From: CAVSLM01 sp963728895
Lineage (GTDB): Bacteria > Pseudomonadota > Gammaproteobacteria > JBBQDK01
Direction: 5' to 3'
Length of the DNA: 64,000 nucleotides
Assembly: GCA_963728895.1 (NCBI GenBank)
Contig: CAVSLM010000011.1
Span: 186,001 to 250,000 of the forward strand
A program made the translations under genes and the position numbers. The notes below the pieces were generated by a model. The model was not told where the DNA came from. It ran no database searches and worked only from the letters and a program-made list of their open reading frames with translations. Shown here in pieces: positions 9,501 to 19,424 of the stretch (its first letter is position 1; the number at the start of each line of letters is the position of its first letter).

Positions 9501-10487
9501 ATGCAGATCGGCCCTTACGTACTGCGCAACAATCTGGTTCTGGCGCCCATGGCCGGTGTTACCGACCGGCCGTTTCGGCAACTGTGCAAGCGACTTGGTG
9601 CAGGGCTCGCAGTATCGGAGATGGTGTCTTCCAACTCTTTGCTTTGGGGCAGTGCAAAGACCCGGCGGCGCGCCGATCACGCCGGTGAGGTCGAGCCCAG
9701 GGCGGTGCAGATCGCGGGCGCCGACCCCGGGATGATGGCCGAGGCGGCGCGGTACAACGCCGCGCGGGGCGCGCAGATCATCGACATCAATATGGGCTGC
9801 CCGGCCAAGAAGGTCTGCAACGTCATGGCGGGCTCTGCGCTGCTGCGCGATGAGACACTGGTTGCACGCATCCTCCGTGCCGTGGTGCAGGCCGTGGATG
9901 TTCCGGTGACGCTCAAGATCCGTACCGGCTGGGACACCACGCGACGCAACGGCGTGGCCGTGGCGCGCATCGCCGAGGAATGCGGCATCCAGGCGCTGGC
10001 GGTGCACGGGCGTACGCGTGCCTGCGGCTTCTCCGGTGAGGCCGAATACCAGACCATTGCTGCCATCAAGCGCAGCGTGACCATTCCGGTCATCGCAAAT
10101 GGCGACATCACTACGCCCGAGAAGGCGCGTCAGGTGCTCGAGCTCACTGGCGCCGACGCGTTGATGATCGGGCGCTCCGCGCAAGGACGGCCGTGGATCT
10201 TTCGCGACATTGCGCACTACCTCGACAGCGGCCAGCGGTTGCCGGAACCAACCTTGGGAGAGATCAGGGAGACCATGCTCGAGCATCTGGAAAATCTCTA
10301 TGCGTTTTACGGTGAGGAGACGGGCGTGCGCGTAGCGCGCAAGCACATCTCCTGGTACAGCAAAGGCCAGCGCGGAGGTGCGGCGTTTCGCGACGGCGTG
10401 AATCGCGTGGAGAGCGCACGCGGCCAGCTGGCCGCGACGCGGGCGTTCTTCGATCGGCTGGCGGATTGTGCGGAGCTCGCAGCATGA
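9501..10487 (+). CDS. dusB: tRNA-dihydrouridine synthase B
   Basis: 328-residue FMN enzyme that reduces uridine to dihydrouridine in the tRNA D-loop. Motifs: LAPMAGVTDRPFR near the N terminus, the active-site cysteine in NMGCPAKKVCN, KIRTGWD, VHGRTRACGF and ALMIGRSAQGRPW. The ATG at 9501 aligns with the family start MQIGPYVLRN; the frame continues upstream but without homology. The stop overlaps the fis start (ATGA), so the two are translationally coupled as in most gammaproteobacteria. Confidence 0.95.
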   Translation: MQIGPYVLRNNLVLAPMAGVTDRPFRQLCKRLGAGLAVSEMVSSNSLLWGSAKTRRRADHAGEVEPRAVQIAGADPGMMAEAARYNAARGAQIIDINMGCPAKKVCNVMAGSALLRDETLVARILRAVVQAVDVPVTLKIRTGWDTTRRNGVAVARIAEECGIQALAVHGRTRACGFSGEAEYQTIAAIKRSVTIPVIANGDITTPEKARQVLELTGADALMIGRSAQGRPWIFRDIAHYLDSGQRLPEPTLGEIRETMLEHLENLYAFYGEETGVRVARKHISWYSKGQRGGAAFRDGVNRVESARGQLAATRAFFDRLADCAELAA

Positions 10488-10771
10488 GCGCCGTGGCGAC
10501 GGGTCTCAGCGAGAGCCGTGCACCGGAGCAGGTCGCACCCGGTACCCAGCCACTGCGCGCCTGCGTGTATGAGGCACTCGAGCGTTACTTCCGTGACCTC
10601 AACGGCCAGCCGCCGGGTGACCTTTATCGCCTGGTCATGAGCCAGGTGGAAGAACCCCTGCTGGACGTGGTGATGAAGCAGGTGCGCGGCAACCAGAGCA
10701 ATGCGGCCCAGCTGCTGGGCATCAATCGCAGCACGCTGCGCAAGAAGCTGCGCCACTACAATCTGGACTGA
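10484..10771 (+). CDS. fis: DNA-binding protein Fis
   Basis: 95-residue nucleoid protein and rRNA transcription activator. The conserved C-terminal dimer and helix-turn-helix region is present (LLDVVMKQVRGNQSNAAQLL, then GINRSTLRKKLRHYNL). The N-terminal stretch is variable as usual. The start at 10484 overlaps the dusB stop by four bases. A Fis-type regulator is relevant to the rrn promoters at the right end of the window, although no direct evidence of binding is visible. Confidence 0.95.
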   Translation: MSAVATGLSESRAPEQVAPGTQPLRACVYEALERYFRDLNGQPPGDLYRLVMSQVEEPLLDVVMKQVRGNQSNAAQLLGINRSTLRKKLRHYNLD

Positions 10772-10875
10772 AGGTCCATGGCACGGGCGTGCGGACAGCG
10801 GCGGGCAACGCGCGCCGGCGTCGAGTCGTGCCCGGCCTGACACGAAGTTCCGCAACAGGTGACCTGAATCACATC

Positions 10876-12441
10876 ATGTCCACACGCAGAGCGCTGATCA
10901 GCGTCTCCGACAAGACCGGGGCGGTTGCTTTCGCGCGCGGGCTGCAGTCGCTGGATTTCCAAATCCTCTCCACCGGCGGCACGGCACGGCTCCTTGCGCA
11001 GAACGGCATCGAGGTGGTCGAGGTTTCCGATTACACGGGCTTCCCGGAGATGATGGAGGGACGCCTGAAGACCCTGCATCCCAAGATCCATGGCGGCCTG
11101 CTGGGACGGCGCGGCGTGGACGATGCGGCCATGGCGGAGCAGGGCATCGCCCCCATCGATCTGGTGGCGGTGAACCTTTATCCGTTCCAGGAGACCGTGG
11201 CGCGACCGGACTGCGATCTTGCGACGGCGATCGAGAACATCGACATCGGCGGCCCGACGCTGCTGCGCGCAGCCGCCAAGAATCACTCGTCCGTGATCGT
11301 CATCGTCGACCACTCCGATTACGAGGCCGTACTGGCCGAGTTGCGGGCGCGTGGTGATGGGCTGAGCGAGGCGCGCCGTTTCGCGCTGGCCGTGAAGGCC
11401 TTCGAGCATACCGCGCGCTACGACGGCGCGATCGCCAATTACCTCGGGGCGATCGGCACGGACGGTGGCCGGACGGTGTTTCCGCGCAGCTTGACGCTGC
11501 AGTTCACCAAGCTGCAGGACATGCGCTATGGCGAGAATCCGCACCAGCGCGCAGCTTTTTACGGGGAGCAGCCGCTGCCCGAGACCTGCGTCGCAAGCGC
11601 GCGGCAGCTGCAGGGCAAGGAGCTTTCCTTCAACAACGCCGCCGACACCGACGCGGCGCTGGAGTGCGTGAAGAGCTTCCCGGAAAGCCCGGCCTGCGTG
11701 ATCGTCAAGCACGCCAATCCCTGCGGTGTGGCCCTCGGTGCCACCGCGCTGGAGGCCTATGAGCGCGCCTACGTGACGGACCCCACGTCTGCGTTCGGCG
11801 GCATCATCGCCTTCAATCGCCCGCTCGACGCCGAGGTTGCAGCGGCCATCCTGGAGCGCCAGTTCGTGGAGGTGATCATCGCGCCATCGGTTGAGTCCCG
11901 GGCGCTGCCTGTGCTTGCGCAGAAACCCAACGTGCGGGTGCTGGTGAGCGGCGAGTGGGAGCGCGAGAGCGCGGCGGCCTTCGATTTCAAGCGGGTCACC
12001 GGGGGACTGCTGGTGCAGGACCGCGACCTCGGCTCGGTCGCGGCGGGGGAGCTGCGCACCGTCACCTGCCGCGCACCCGGACCGCAGGAGCTGCGTGACC
12101 TGATGTTCACCTGGCGGGTCGCCAAGTTCGTCAAGTCCAATGCCATCGTCTACGGGCGAGATGGCAGGACCATCGGCATCGGTGCCGGCCAGATGAGCCG
12201 TGTCTACAGCGCGCGCATCGCCGCGCTCAAGGCCGCGGACGAGGGACTGGAGGTTGGCGGCTCGGTGATGGCCTCGGATGCCTTTTTCCCGTTCCGCGAC
12301 GGCATCGACTCGGCGGCCGCGGCCGGCGTGCGCGCCGTCATCCAGCCGGGTGGCTCGATGCGCGACCAGGAGGTCATCGAGGCTGCGGACGAGCACGACA
12401 TGGCCATGGTCTTTACCGGCCTGCGCCACTTCCGCCACTAG
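10876..12441 (+). CDS. purH: Bifunctional AICAR transformylase / IMP cyclohydrolase
   Basis: 521 residues catalysing the last two steps of IMP synthesis. The N-terminal cyclohydrolase domain (MGS fold) opens RRALISVSDKTG with LSTGGTARLLAQ. The C-terminal transformylase domain contains ELSFNNAADTDAALECV, the KHANPCG active-site motif and FKSNAIVYGR-like sequence near the end. The ATG at 10876 was chosen because homology starts at MSTRRALISV; upstream codons are not conserved. purD follows after 11 bases, giving a purHD operon. Confidence 0.95.
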   Translation: MSTRRALISVSDKTGAVAFARGLQSLDFQILSTGGTARLLAQNGIEVVEVSDYTGFPEMMEGRLKTLHPKIHGGLLGRRGVDDAAMAEQGIAPIDLVAVNLYPFQETVARPDCDLATAIENIDIGGPTLLRAAAKNHSSVIVIVDHSDYEAVLAELRARGDGLSEARRFALAVKAFEHTARYDGAIANYLGAIGTDGGRTVFPRSLTLQFTKLQDMRYGENPHQRAAFYGEQPLPETCVASARQLQGKELSFNNAADTDAALECVKSFPESPACVIVKHANPCGVALGATALEAYERAYVTDPTSAFGGIIAFNRPLDAEVAAAILERQFVEVIIAPSVESRALPVLAQKPNVRVLVSGEWERESAAAFDFKRVTGGLLVQDRDLGSVAAGELRTVTCRAPGPQELRDLMFTWRVAKFVKSNAIVYGRDGRTIGIGAGQMSRVYSARIAALKAADEGLEVGGSVMASDAFFPFRDGIDSAAAAGVRAVIQPGGSMRDQEVIEAADEHDMAMVFTGLRHFRH

Positions 12442-12452
12442 CCCAAGCGGGA

Positions 12453-13748
12453 ATGAAAGTCCTGGTCATCGGTTCCGGCGGACGCGAGCATGCACTTGCC
12501 TGGAAAGCGGCGCGCTCCCCGCGCGTGGAACGGGTATACGTCGCCCCGGGCAATGCCGGCACCGGCGCCGAGCCAGGTGTGTCCAACATCGAGCTCGCGG
12601 CGGACAACCTTGAGGGACTGGTGCGCTTCGCCCGGGACCAGGCGGTGGACCTGACCGTGGTCGGCCCCGAGGTGCCGCTGGTGGCAGGTGTCGTCGATCG
12701 CTTCGAGGAGGCGGGCTTGCGCTGCTTCGGCCCGACCCGCGCGGCGGCGCAACTGGAGGGCTCCAAGGGCTACGCCAAGGATTTCCTGGCGCGTCACGGC
12801 ATACCGACGGCCGCCTATGCCCGCTTCAGCGATCTCGATGCCGCATGTGCCTACATCCGCCGGCGCGGCGCGCCGATCGTCGTGAAGGCCGACGGCCTGG
12901 CTGCCGGCAAGGGCGTGATCCTCGCCGCCACGGTCGAAGCTGCCGAAGCCGCGGTACGCGACATGCTGGCCGGCAATGCCTTCGGCGACGCGGGGCACCG
13001 GGTGGTGGTCGAGGAAATGCTGCGCGGCGAGGAGGCGAGCTTCATCGTGATGGTCGACGGTGTGCACGTACTGCCACTGGCGAGCTCGCAGGATCACAAG
13101 GCGCGCGACGAGGGCGACCGCGGGCCGAACACCGGCGGCATGGGGGCATATTCGCCGGCGCCGGTGGTCACACCCGAGCTGCACGAGCGGACTGTGCGCG
13201 AGGTGATTCTGCCGACCGTCCAGGGTCTCGTGGCCGAGGGGCAGCCCTACCGCGGCTTTCTCTATGCCGGCCTGATGATCGGCGAGGACGGTACGCCGCG
13301 GGTGCTGGAGTACAACTGCCGTTTCGGCGACCCGGAAACCCAGCCGATCCTCATGCGGCTGCGCTCCGATCTGGTGGCGCTCCTGGACGCCGCGCTGGAC
13401 GGGCATCTGGACCAGGCGAACGCGCAGTGGGATCCGCGGCCCGCGCTTGGCGTGGTAATGGCAGCCGGGGGATATCCGGGAGGCTACCAGACCGGAGACG
13501 CGATCTCGGGTCTCGACGAGCCGGAGTCGGACGGCGTCAAGGTGTTTCACGCGGGGACGCGCCTCGACGCGCAAGGCAGGGTGGTGACCGCAGGTGGACG
13601 TGTGCTGTGTGTCTGTGCGCTAGGGACCTCGGTGGGCGAGGCCCGGCAGCGAGCCTATGCGCGGGTCGACCGGATCGGCTGGCGCGGCGCATACTTTCGC
13701 CGCGACATCGGCTATCGCGCCATCGCCCGCGAGCGGCAGGCGCCATAG
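12453..13748 (+). CDS. purD: Phosphoribosylamine--glycine ligase
   Basis: 431-residue ATP-grasp enzyme making glycinamide ribonucleotide in purine synthesis. Motifs: MKVLVIGSGGREHALAWK at the N terminus, VAPGNAGT, VKADGLAAGKGV in the ATP-binding domain, GPNTGGMGAYSPAP, and EYNCRFGDPETQ at the metal site. The length is normal. It lies 11 bases after purH and is probably co-transcribed with it. Confidence 0.96.
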   Translation: MKVLVIGSGGREHALAWKAARSPRVERVYVAPGNAGTGAEPGVSNIELAADNLEGLVRFARDQAVDLTVVGPEVPLVAGVVDRFEEAGLRCFGPTRAAAQLEGSKGYAKDFLARHGIPTAAYARFSDLDAACAYIRRRGAPIVVKADGLAAGKGVILAATVEAAEAAVRDMLAGNAFGDAGHRVVVEEMLRGEEASFIVMVDGVHVLPLASSQDHKARDEGDRGPNTGGMGAYSPAPVVTPELHERTVREVILPTVQGLVAEGQPYRGFLYAGLMIGEDGTPRVLEYNCRFGDPETQPILMRLRSDLVALLDAALDGHLDQANAQWDPRPALGVVMAAGGYPGGYQTGDAISGLDEPESDGVKVFHAGTRLDAQGRVVTAGGRVLCVCALGTSVGEARQRAYARVDRIGWRGAYFRRDIGYRAIARERQAP

Positions 13749-13778
13749 CGCGCAACGGGGCAGCGGCGCGAGGGGCGT

Positions 13779-14336
13779 ATGGGTATTGTCGGGTGGACTT
13801 TTCTCGGTCTGGTAGTAGTGCTGCTGGTCTGGGGTGTGCTGTCCTACAACCGGCTGGTCGCCTTGCGCAACCAGGTACGCAATGCCTGGCGCCAGATCGA
13901 CGTGCAGCTCAAGCGCCGCCACGATCTGATTCCGAACCTCGTGGAGGTCGTCAAGGACTACATGAGCTATGAGCAGGAGACCCTGCAAAAGGTCATCGCC
14001 GCACGCAACAGCGCGGTGCGGGCCGCCAACCCCGACCAGGCCATGGCGGCCGAAGGGGCGCTGAGCGGTGCCCTGGGCAAACTGTTCGCGCTGATGGAGA
14101 ACTATCCCGACCTCAAAGCCAACCAGAACGTAGGACGGCTCATGGAGGAGCTGAGCGGCACGGAGAATAAGATCGCCTTCGCGCGGCAGTTCTACAACGA
14201 CAGTGTCATGTCGTTGAACAATGCCGTGCAGGGTTTCCCGACCAACTTCATCGCCACCCAGTTCCGTTTCGAGGAGGCGCACTTCTTCGAGGTGCCCGAG
14301 ACCGAGACGGCGGTGCCACGGGTGGACCTCCGCTAG
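13779..14336 (+). CDS. lemA: LemA family membrane protein
   Basis: 185 residues. One N-terminal transmembrane helix (about residues 3-25, WTFLGLVVVLLVWGVLSY) is followed by a helical cytoplasmic-type domain with the family signatures RHDLIPNLVEVVKDYMSYE and FNDSVMSLN-like sequence (YNDSVMSLNNAVQGFP). The cellular role is poorly known. LemA proteins are frequently paired with an M48/HtpX peptidase, and one follows here. The stop codon TAG lies within the CTAG that borders a residual repeat end (14337 onward), so the insertion happened exactly at the gene terminus. Confidence 0.9.
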   Translation: MGIVGWTFLGLVVVLLVWGVLSYNRLVALRNQVRNAWRQIDVQLKRRHDLIPNLVEVVKDYMSYEQETLQKVIAARNSAVRAANPDQAMAAEGALSGALGKLFALMENYPDLKANQNVGRLMEELSGTENKIAFARQFYNDSVMSLNNAVQGFPTNFIATQFRFEEAHFFEVPETETAVPRVDLR

Positions 14337-14358
14337 CCCGGAAATCTCACCAGCCGAG
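14337..14358 (+). repeat. Residual end of the MITE-like element at the lemA stop codon
   Basis: CCCGGAAATCTCACCAGC matches the terminal inverted repeat of the three full elements. The 22-bp remnant is bracketed by CTAG on both sides (14333-14336 and 14359-14362), like a target-site duplication around an internally deleted or excised copy. Confidence 0.7.
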
Positions 14359-14387
14359 CTAGCAAAGCCACGGGGTCCCGGTTCCGC

Positions 14388-15464
14388 ATGAACGCAGCCG
14401 AGATTCGCTGTCCGGCCTGCGGAGCCGTGAACCGCGCGGGTGCCGTCGACTGCCGTCTGTGTGGCGCCGTTCTGCGAGCGGAACACGCCCGCGCGCCGCG
14501 GCTGCAGCAGAAGATCCTGCGCCGGACCGACTTTCTCGCCGCCGCGCGTGCCAATCAGGGCCGTACGCGCAAGCTGATTGCGGTGCTGCTGCTGATCGGT
14601 ACGGGGCTCGGCTACCTGGTCGGCTGGAATCTGCAGCTCGTGATGCAGCCCGAAACGCCGCAGCCGTGGAGCGGCTGGGGTGTGGCCGGTGCCCTGCTGC
14701 TGCTTGGGGTGGGCAGCGTGTGGAGCGCGGTTGCGCTGCGCAGCGGCGATCGTCTGGTGCTGCGACTTGCGGGTGCGCGTGCCGTCGGACGCGACGAGGA
14801 GCCGCAGCTGCACAACGTGGTCGAGGAGATGGCGATCGCCGCCGGCGTGCCGAAACCGCAGGTCTATCTCATCGAGACCGATGCCCTGAACGCCTTCGCA
14901 ACCGGCATGGAGCCACGCTCTGCCGCCATCGCCGTGACCCGCGGCCTGCTGCGCGCGCTCACACGCGAGGAGCTGCAGGGCGTCGTCGGCCACGAGATGG
15001 GGCACGTGGTCAACTGGGATATCCGTTACGCCACGGCAGTGGCGGTTCTGGTGGGGCTGATCGCCCTGGTGAGCGATGCCGCATTGCGTTCGTTGCGCTT
15101 CGGGCCGCGGCGCGGTGGCGGGCGGCGTGGCTCAGGCGGGCTGCCGGCGTTCCTGCTGTTGCTGGTGCTTGCGCTGCTCGCGCCGATCGCGGCGCGCCTG
15201 GTGCAGATGGCGGTTTCGCGCCAACGCGAATTCCTGGCCGACGCGACCAGCGCGCGGCTCACGCGCAATCCGCTGGGGCTGATCGGAGCGCTGGAGAAGC
15301 TCGATGCCTCGGAGGTGCCCTTTGCCGGCGCCAACCGCGCCACCCAGCACCTGTTCATCGTCAATCCGGTGCGCAGCTTCGGCGAGCGCGCCAGTGCGCT
15401 GCTCGCCACCCATCCGCCCATCGCACGGCGCATCGAGCGGCTGCGCAATCTGGGTGCAGACTGA
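14388..15464 (+). CDS. Zinc-ribbon-containing M48 family (HtpX-like) metalloprotease
   Basis: 358-residue membrane protease. An N-terminal zinc ribbon (CPACGAV...CRLCGAV, residues about 6-27) precedes two transmembrane helices (about 64-83 and 98-116). The catalytic HEMGH motif is at residues 202-206, after VTRGLLRALTREEL. A further hydrophobic pair follows, and the distal glutamate-containing segment is RQREFLADATSARLTRNP. Known HtpX proteases degrade misfolded inner-membrane proteins. Pairing with LemA immediately upstream suggests a shared membrane-quality role. The extra zinc ribbon is not part of E. coli HtpX. Confidence 0.85.
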   Translation: MNAAEIRCPACGAVNRAGAVDCRLCGAVLRAEHARAPRLQQKILRRTDFLAAARANQGRTRKLIAVLLLIGTGLGYLVGWNLQLVMQPETPQPWSGWGVAGALLLLGVGSVWSAVALRSGDRLVLRLAGARAVGRDEEPQLHNVVEEMAIAAGVPKPQVYLIETDALNAFATGMEPRSAAIAVTRGLLRALTREELQGVVGHEMGHVVNWDIRYATAVAVLVGLIALVSDAALRSLRFGPRRGGGRRGSGGLPAFLLLLVLALLAPIAARLVQMAVSRQREFLADATSARLTRNPLGLIGALEKLDASEVPFAGANRATQHLFIVNPVRSFGERASALLATHPPIARRIERLRNLGAD

Positions 15465-15535
15465 CGCGCTGCGCCCGGCTTGCAGGCGGCCGCAGTCACA
15501 GCCAAGATCGCGTTGCCCTTCCCGCGGAGGACTAG

Positions 15536-18037
15536 ATGCCCTCTACACCGACACCAACCCGCAGATCTGGAGGCGTGCTGAGGCACGACTACCTGGGTCT
15601 CGACGTGCCTTCCCTCAAGCGCTCGCTCGCCAACCGGCTCGTCTATTCGGTCGGCAAGGACAACTTGACGGCCGAGGATCGGGACTGGCTGTTTGCGCTG
15701 AGCTATGCGGTGCGCGACCGGCTCATCGAGCGCTGGATGGAGACCATGCGCAGCTACTACCGCAAGGACGTCAAGCGTGTCTACTACCTTTCGCTGGAGT
15801 TCCTGATCGGACGCACTCTGTTCAACAGCCTGCTCAACATGGGTTTTCTGGACGAGGCGCGGCGGGCCATGCGGGAACTCGGGCTGGACCTCGACACGCT
15901 GCGCGAGATCGAGCCCGACGCAGCGCTCGGCAACGGCGGTCTCGGTCGGCTTGCCGCCTGTTTTCTCGACTCCATGGCGACGTTGCGTCTTCCGGGTTAC
16001 GGCTACGGGATTCGCTACGAGTACGGCATGTTCCGACCAGGGCCTGGAGAACGGCTACCAGGTCGAGCACCCGGACAACTGGCTGCGCTATGGCAACCCA
16101 TGGGAGTTCGCCCGGCCCGAAGTGCTGTACTTCGTGAAGTTCGGAGGCCGGGTGGTGCACTACCCGACGAGCGGGGGCGGCTCTACCATCATGGACCGAC
16201 GCCGACGAGGTGATGGCCATGGCCTACGACACACCCATCCCCGGTTACGACACCAACACCGTGAACAACATGAGGCTGTGGTCGGCCAAGGCGACCCGCG
16301 ACTTCGACCTGCGCTATTTCAACGAGGGCAACTACATCAAGGCCGTGGCGGAAAGAACGAATCGGAAAATCTCTCCAAGGTCCTGTACCCGCCCGATAGT
16401 ACGCCGGTGGGACGCGAGCTGCGACTGAGCCAGCAGTACTTTTTCGTCAGCGCCACACTGCAGGACATCCTGTTCCGTCGCTATACGAAATTCCATGCCT
16501 CCTTCGACGCGCTGCCCGATCAAGTCGCCATCCAGCTCAACGACACCCATCCTTCCATCGCCATTCCCGAACTGATGCGCATCCTGATGGACATCAAGGC
16601 TGGAATGGGAGAGGGCTTGGGACATCGCGGTGCGGACTTTCGCCTACACCAATCATACCCTGATGCCCGAGGCCCTGGAAACCTGGCCGGTGGCACTGCT
16701 GGAACAGATCCTGCCGCGACACTGCAGATCATCTACGAGATCAACCATCATTTCTCAAAGACGTGGTACATCGATTTCCCGGCGATAGCGAACGCCTGCG
16801 CCGCATGTCCTTTATCAGCGAAGAAGGCGACAGACGGGTACGCATGGCCCATCTCGCGGTGGTGGGCAGCCACAAGGTCAACGGGGTAGCGGAGATACAT
16901 ACCGATCTGATGAAGAGCACGATTTTCGCGATTTTAACGAGCATTTTCCCGATAAGGATCGTCAACAAAACCAACGGCATCACCCCACGCCGCTGGCTGC
17001 ACATGGCCAATCCCGGCTCGTCGCAATTGATCCGCGCCGTATCGGCACGAATGGATAAAAGATCTCGACCAATTGCGCCGCATCGCACCCTTGGCGAAGC
17101 GACGATCGGATTCTGCGGCAGTTTTCCATCGTCAAACAGGCCAACAAAAAACGTCTCGCCGAATTTATCCGCGCCAGGCGGCGACTGGATCAACGTCGAC
17201 TCCTTGTTCGACGTACAGGTCAAGCGTATTCATGAATACAAACGCCAGCTCTTAAACGTGTTGCACGTTGATCACGCTATACAACCGTATTCGCCGGGAG
17301 CCTGGCGCCTCCCGCGTACCGCGTACCGTCATTTTCGCCGGCAAAGCGGCGCCGGGTTACGCCATGGCCAAGCGCATCATCAAACTCATCAACGATATTG
17401 CGGACATCGTCAACAACGATCCCGCCGTCGCGACCAGCTCAAGGTGGTGTTCATCCCCAATTACAATGTCTCAGTGGCTGAAATCATCATCCCGGCCTGC
17501 GAATTATCGGAACAAATCTCAACCGCGGGTACCGAGGCCTCCGGCACCAGCAACATGAAGTTCGCTTTGAACGGCGCGTTGACCATTGGGACGCTGGACG
17601 GCGCCAACATGGAAATTCATGACGAAGTAGGGAAGGAGAATATCTTTATCTTTGGACTTACTGCCAACGAAGTAGCCGAGCGCCACGCTCACGGCTATAA
17701 CCCCTGGGACTATTACCACACCGACCAAGAGTTACGGCGGGCTTTGGAGATGATCGCAACCGGCTATTTCTCGCCGGAGGCGCCCGACCTACATAAGCCT
17801 ATAATAAATCGTCTTACCCACGGCGGCGACCCCTATCTGCTCCTCGCGGATTACGCTTCTTATATTTCCTGCCAGGAAGGAGTGGCGGATCTCTACCTCA
17901 ATCGTGATGAATGGACGCGCAAAGCCATTCTCAATGTCGCTCACATGGGGAAGTTTTCATCAGACCGCACTATCCGCGAATATGCCGAGGAGATTTGGGG
18001 CGTGAAACCGGTGATGATAAAACTCCCTACGCCGTGA
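15536..18037 (+). CDS. glgP: Glycogen/starch (alpha-glucan) phosphorylase (many frameshifts)
   Basis: PLP enzyme releasing glucose-1-phosphate from glycogen. GGAGG stands 6 bases before the ATG at 15536. Family segments appear in order: VYYLSLEFLIGRTLFNSL, DAALGNGGLGRLAACFLDSM, LENGYQVEHPDNWLRYGNPW, QLNDTHPSIAIPELMR, VNKTNGITPRRWL, VKRIHEYKRQLLNVLH, and the PLP-lysine region TEASGTSNMKFALNGALTIG (Lys codon near 17556). The last residues give a normal end at 18037. The frame changes at about 16040, 16195, 16355 and repeatedly from 16.6 to 17.45 kb, with both extra and missing bases. From about 16.3 kb the G+C falls well below that of the first 800 bases, as if the 3' part came from another source. 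Confidence 0.88.
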
Positions 18038-18163
18038 CGGCGCCAAGGGGGTTAAGGGCGGCACCAAGAGTGCATTTCGTGGGTTTGTTCAGATATTCTA
18101 TTGAAACCCTCGCCGATCCGATACGCAATAAATTCGGACGACGACTTTTCGTTATTCCCCGTT

Positions 18164-19424
18164 TCAAGAACGCTTCATTGACTCGAAGAAATCCGAGTTG
18201 GTCTTGGTTGCCTTGAGTCTGTCGAGGATAAATTCCATGGCCGCCAGCTCTTCCATGGGATGCAACAGCTTGCGCAGGATCCACATCTTCTGCAGTTCAT
18301 CAGGGTGGGTCAGCAATTCCTCGCGGCGGGTGCCGGAGCGATTGATATTGATGGCCGGGATAGACGCGTTTCTCCGCGATCTTACGATCCATGTGGATTT
18401 CATGTTGCCCGTACCCTTGAATTCTTCGTAGATCACATCGTCCATGCGCGAACCCGTCTCGATCAGGGCGGTGGCGATGATGGTCAGGCTGCCGCCTTCC
18501 TCAATGTTGCGCGCCGCGCCGAAGAAACGCTTGGGCCTTTGCAGCGCGTTGGCATCCACGCCGCCCGTAAGCACCTTTCCGGAGGACGGAATCACGGTAT
18601 TGTAGGCGCGCGCCAAACGGGTGATGGAATCCAATAAAATCACCACGTCGCGTTTGTGCTCCACCAGGCGCTTGGCCTTTTCGATCACCATCTCCGCCAC
18701 CTGTACGTGGCGGGTAGCCGGCTCATCGAAAGTACTGGCGATCACTTCGCCGCGCACCGAGCGGGACATTTCCGTCACCTCTTCCGGCCGTTCATCGATC
18801 AACAGCACGATCAGATAGCATTCGGGATGGTTGTGGGCGAGCGAATGCGCGATGTTTTGCAGCATCATGGTCTTGCCCGCCTTGGGCGGCGATACGATCA
18901 TGCCGCGCTGACCCTTGCCGATCGGCGCGACCAAATCGATGATGCGCGCGGTAATGTCCTCGGTGCTGCCGTTACCGCGCTCTAGGTCAGCCGCTTATTG
19001 GCGAACAGCGGCGTCAGATTCTCGAACAGCACCTTATTCTTGGCGTTTTCCGGCGCCTCGAAGTTGATCTCGCTGACTTTCAGCAGGGCGAAATAGCGTT
19101 CGCCTTCCTTGGGTGGCCGAATCTTTCCGGACACCGTATCGCCGGTGCGCAGATTGAAGCGACGGATCTGGCTCGGCGAAACGTAGATGTCATCAGGCCC
19201 GGCGAGATAGGAGCTGTCGGCCGAACGCAGAAAACCGAATCCATCCTGCAGGATCTCCAGCACGCCATCGCCGAAGATGTCCTCGCCGCTTTTCGCGCGT
19301 GTGCCTTGAGGATCGCGAAGATGACATCTTGCTTTCGCGAACGCGCCATGCCCTCAATGCTCATGGATTCCGCGAGGTTGATGACCTCGGAGGCAGGCTT
19401 TTGCTTGAGTTCAGTCAGATTCAT
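18164..19424 (-). CDS. rho: Transcription termination factor Rho (frameshifted)
   Basis: Hexameric RNA helicase/ATPase for transcription termination. It starts MNLTELKQKPASEVINLAES at 19424. The cold-shock-type RNA-binding domain (DGFGFLRSADSSYLAGPDDI), the P-loop (PPKAGKTMMLQNIA), the catalytic segment (LIDERPEEVTEM) and RSGTRREELL are all present, for about 420 residues in total. Frame breaks are at about 19305 (one A missing from an A run in the SGEDIFGDG region), about 18985 (one base missing), and a compensating pair at about 18410/18360. This gene is essential in most relatives, so the breaks are probably errors. It lies downstream of trxA on the same strand, the conserved order. Its G+C is lower than that of its neighbours. 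Confidence 0.93.
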
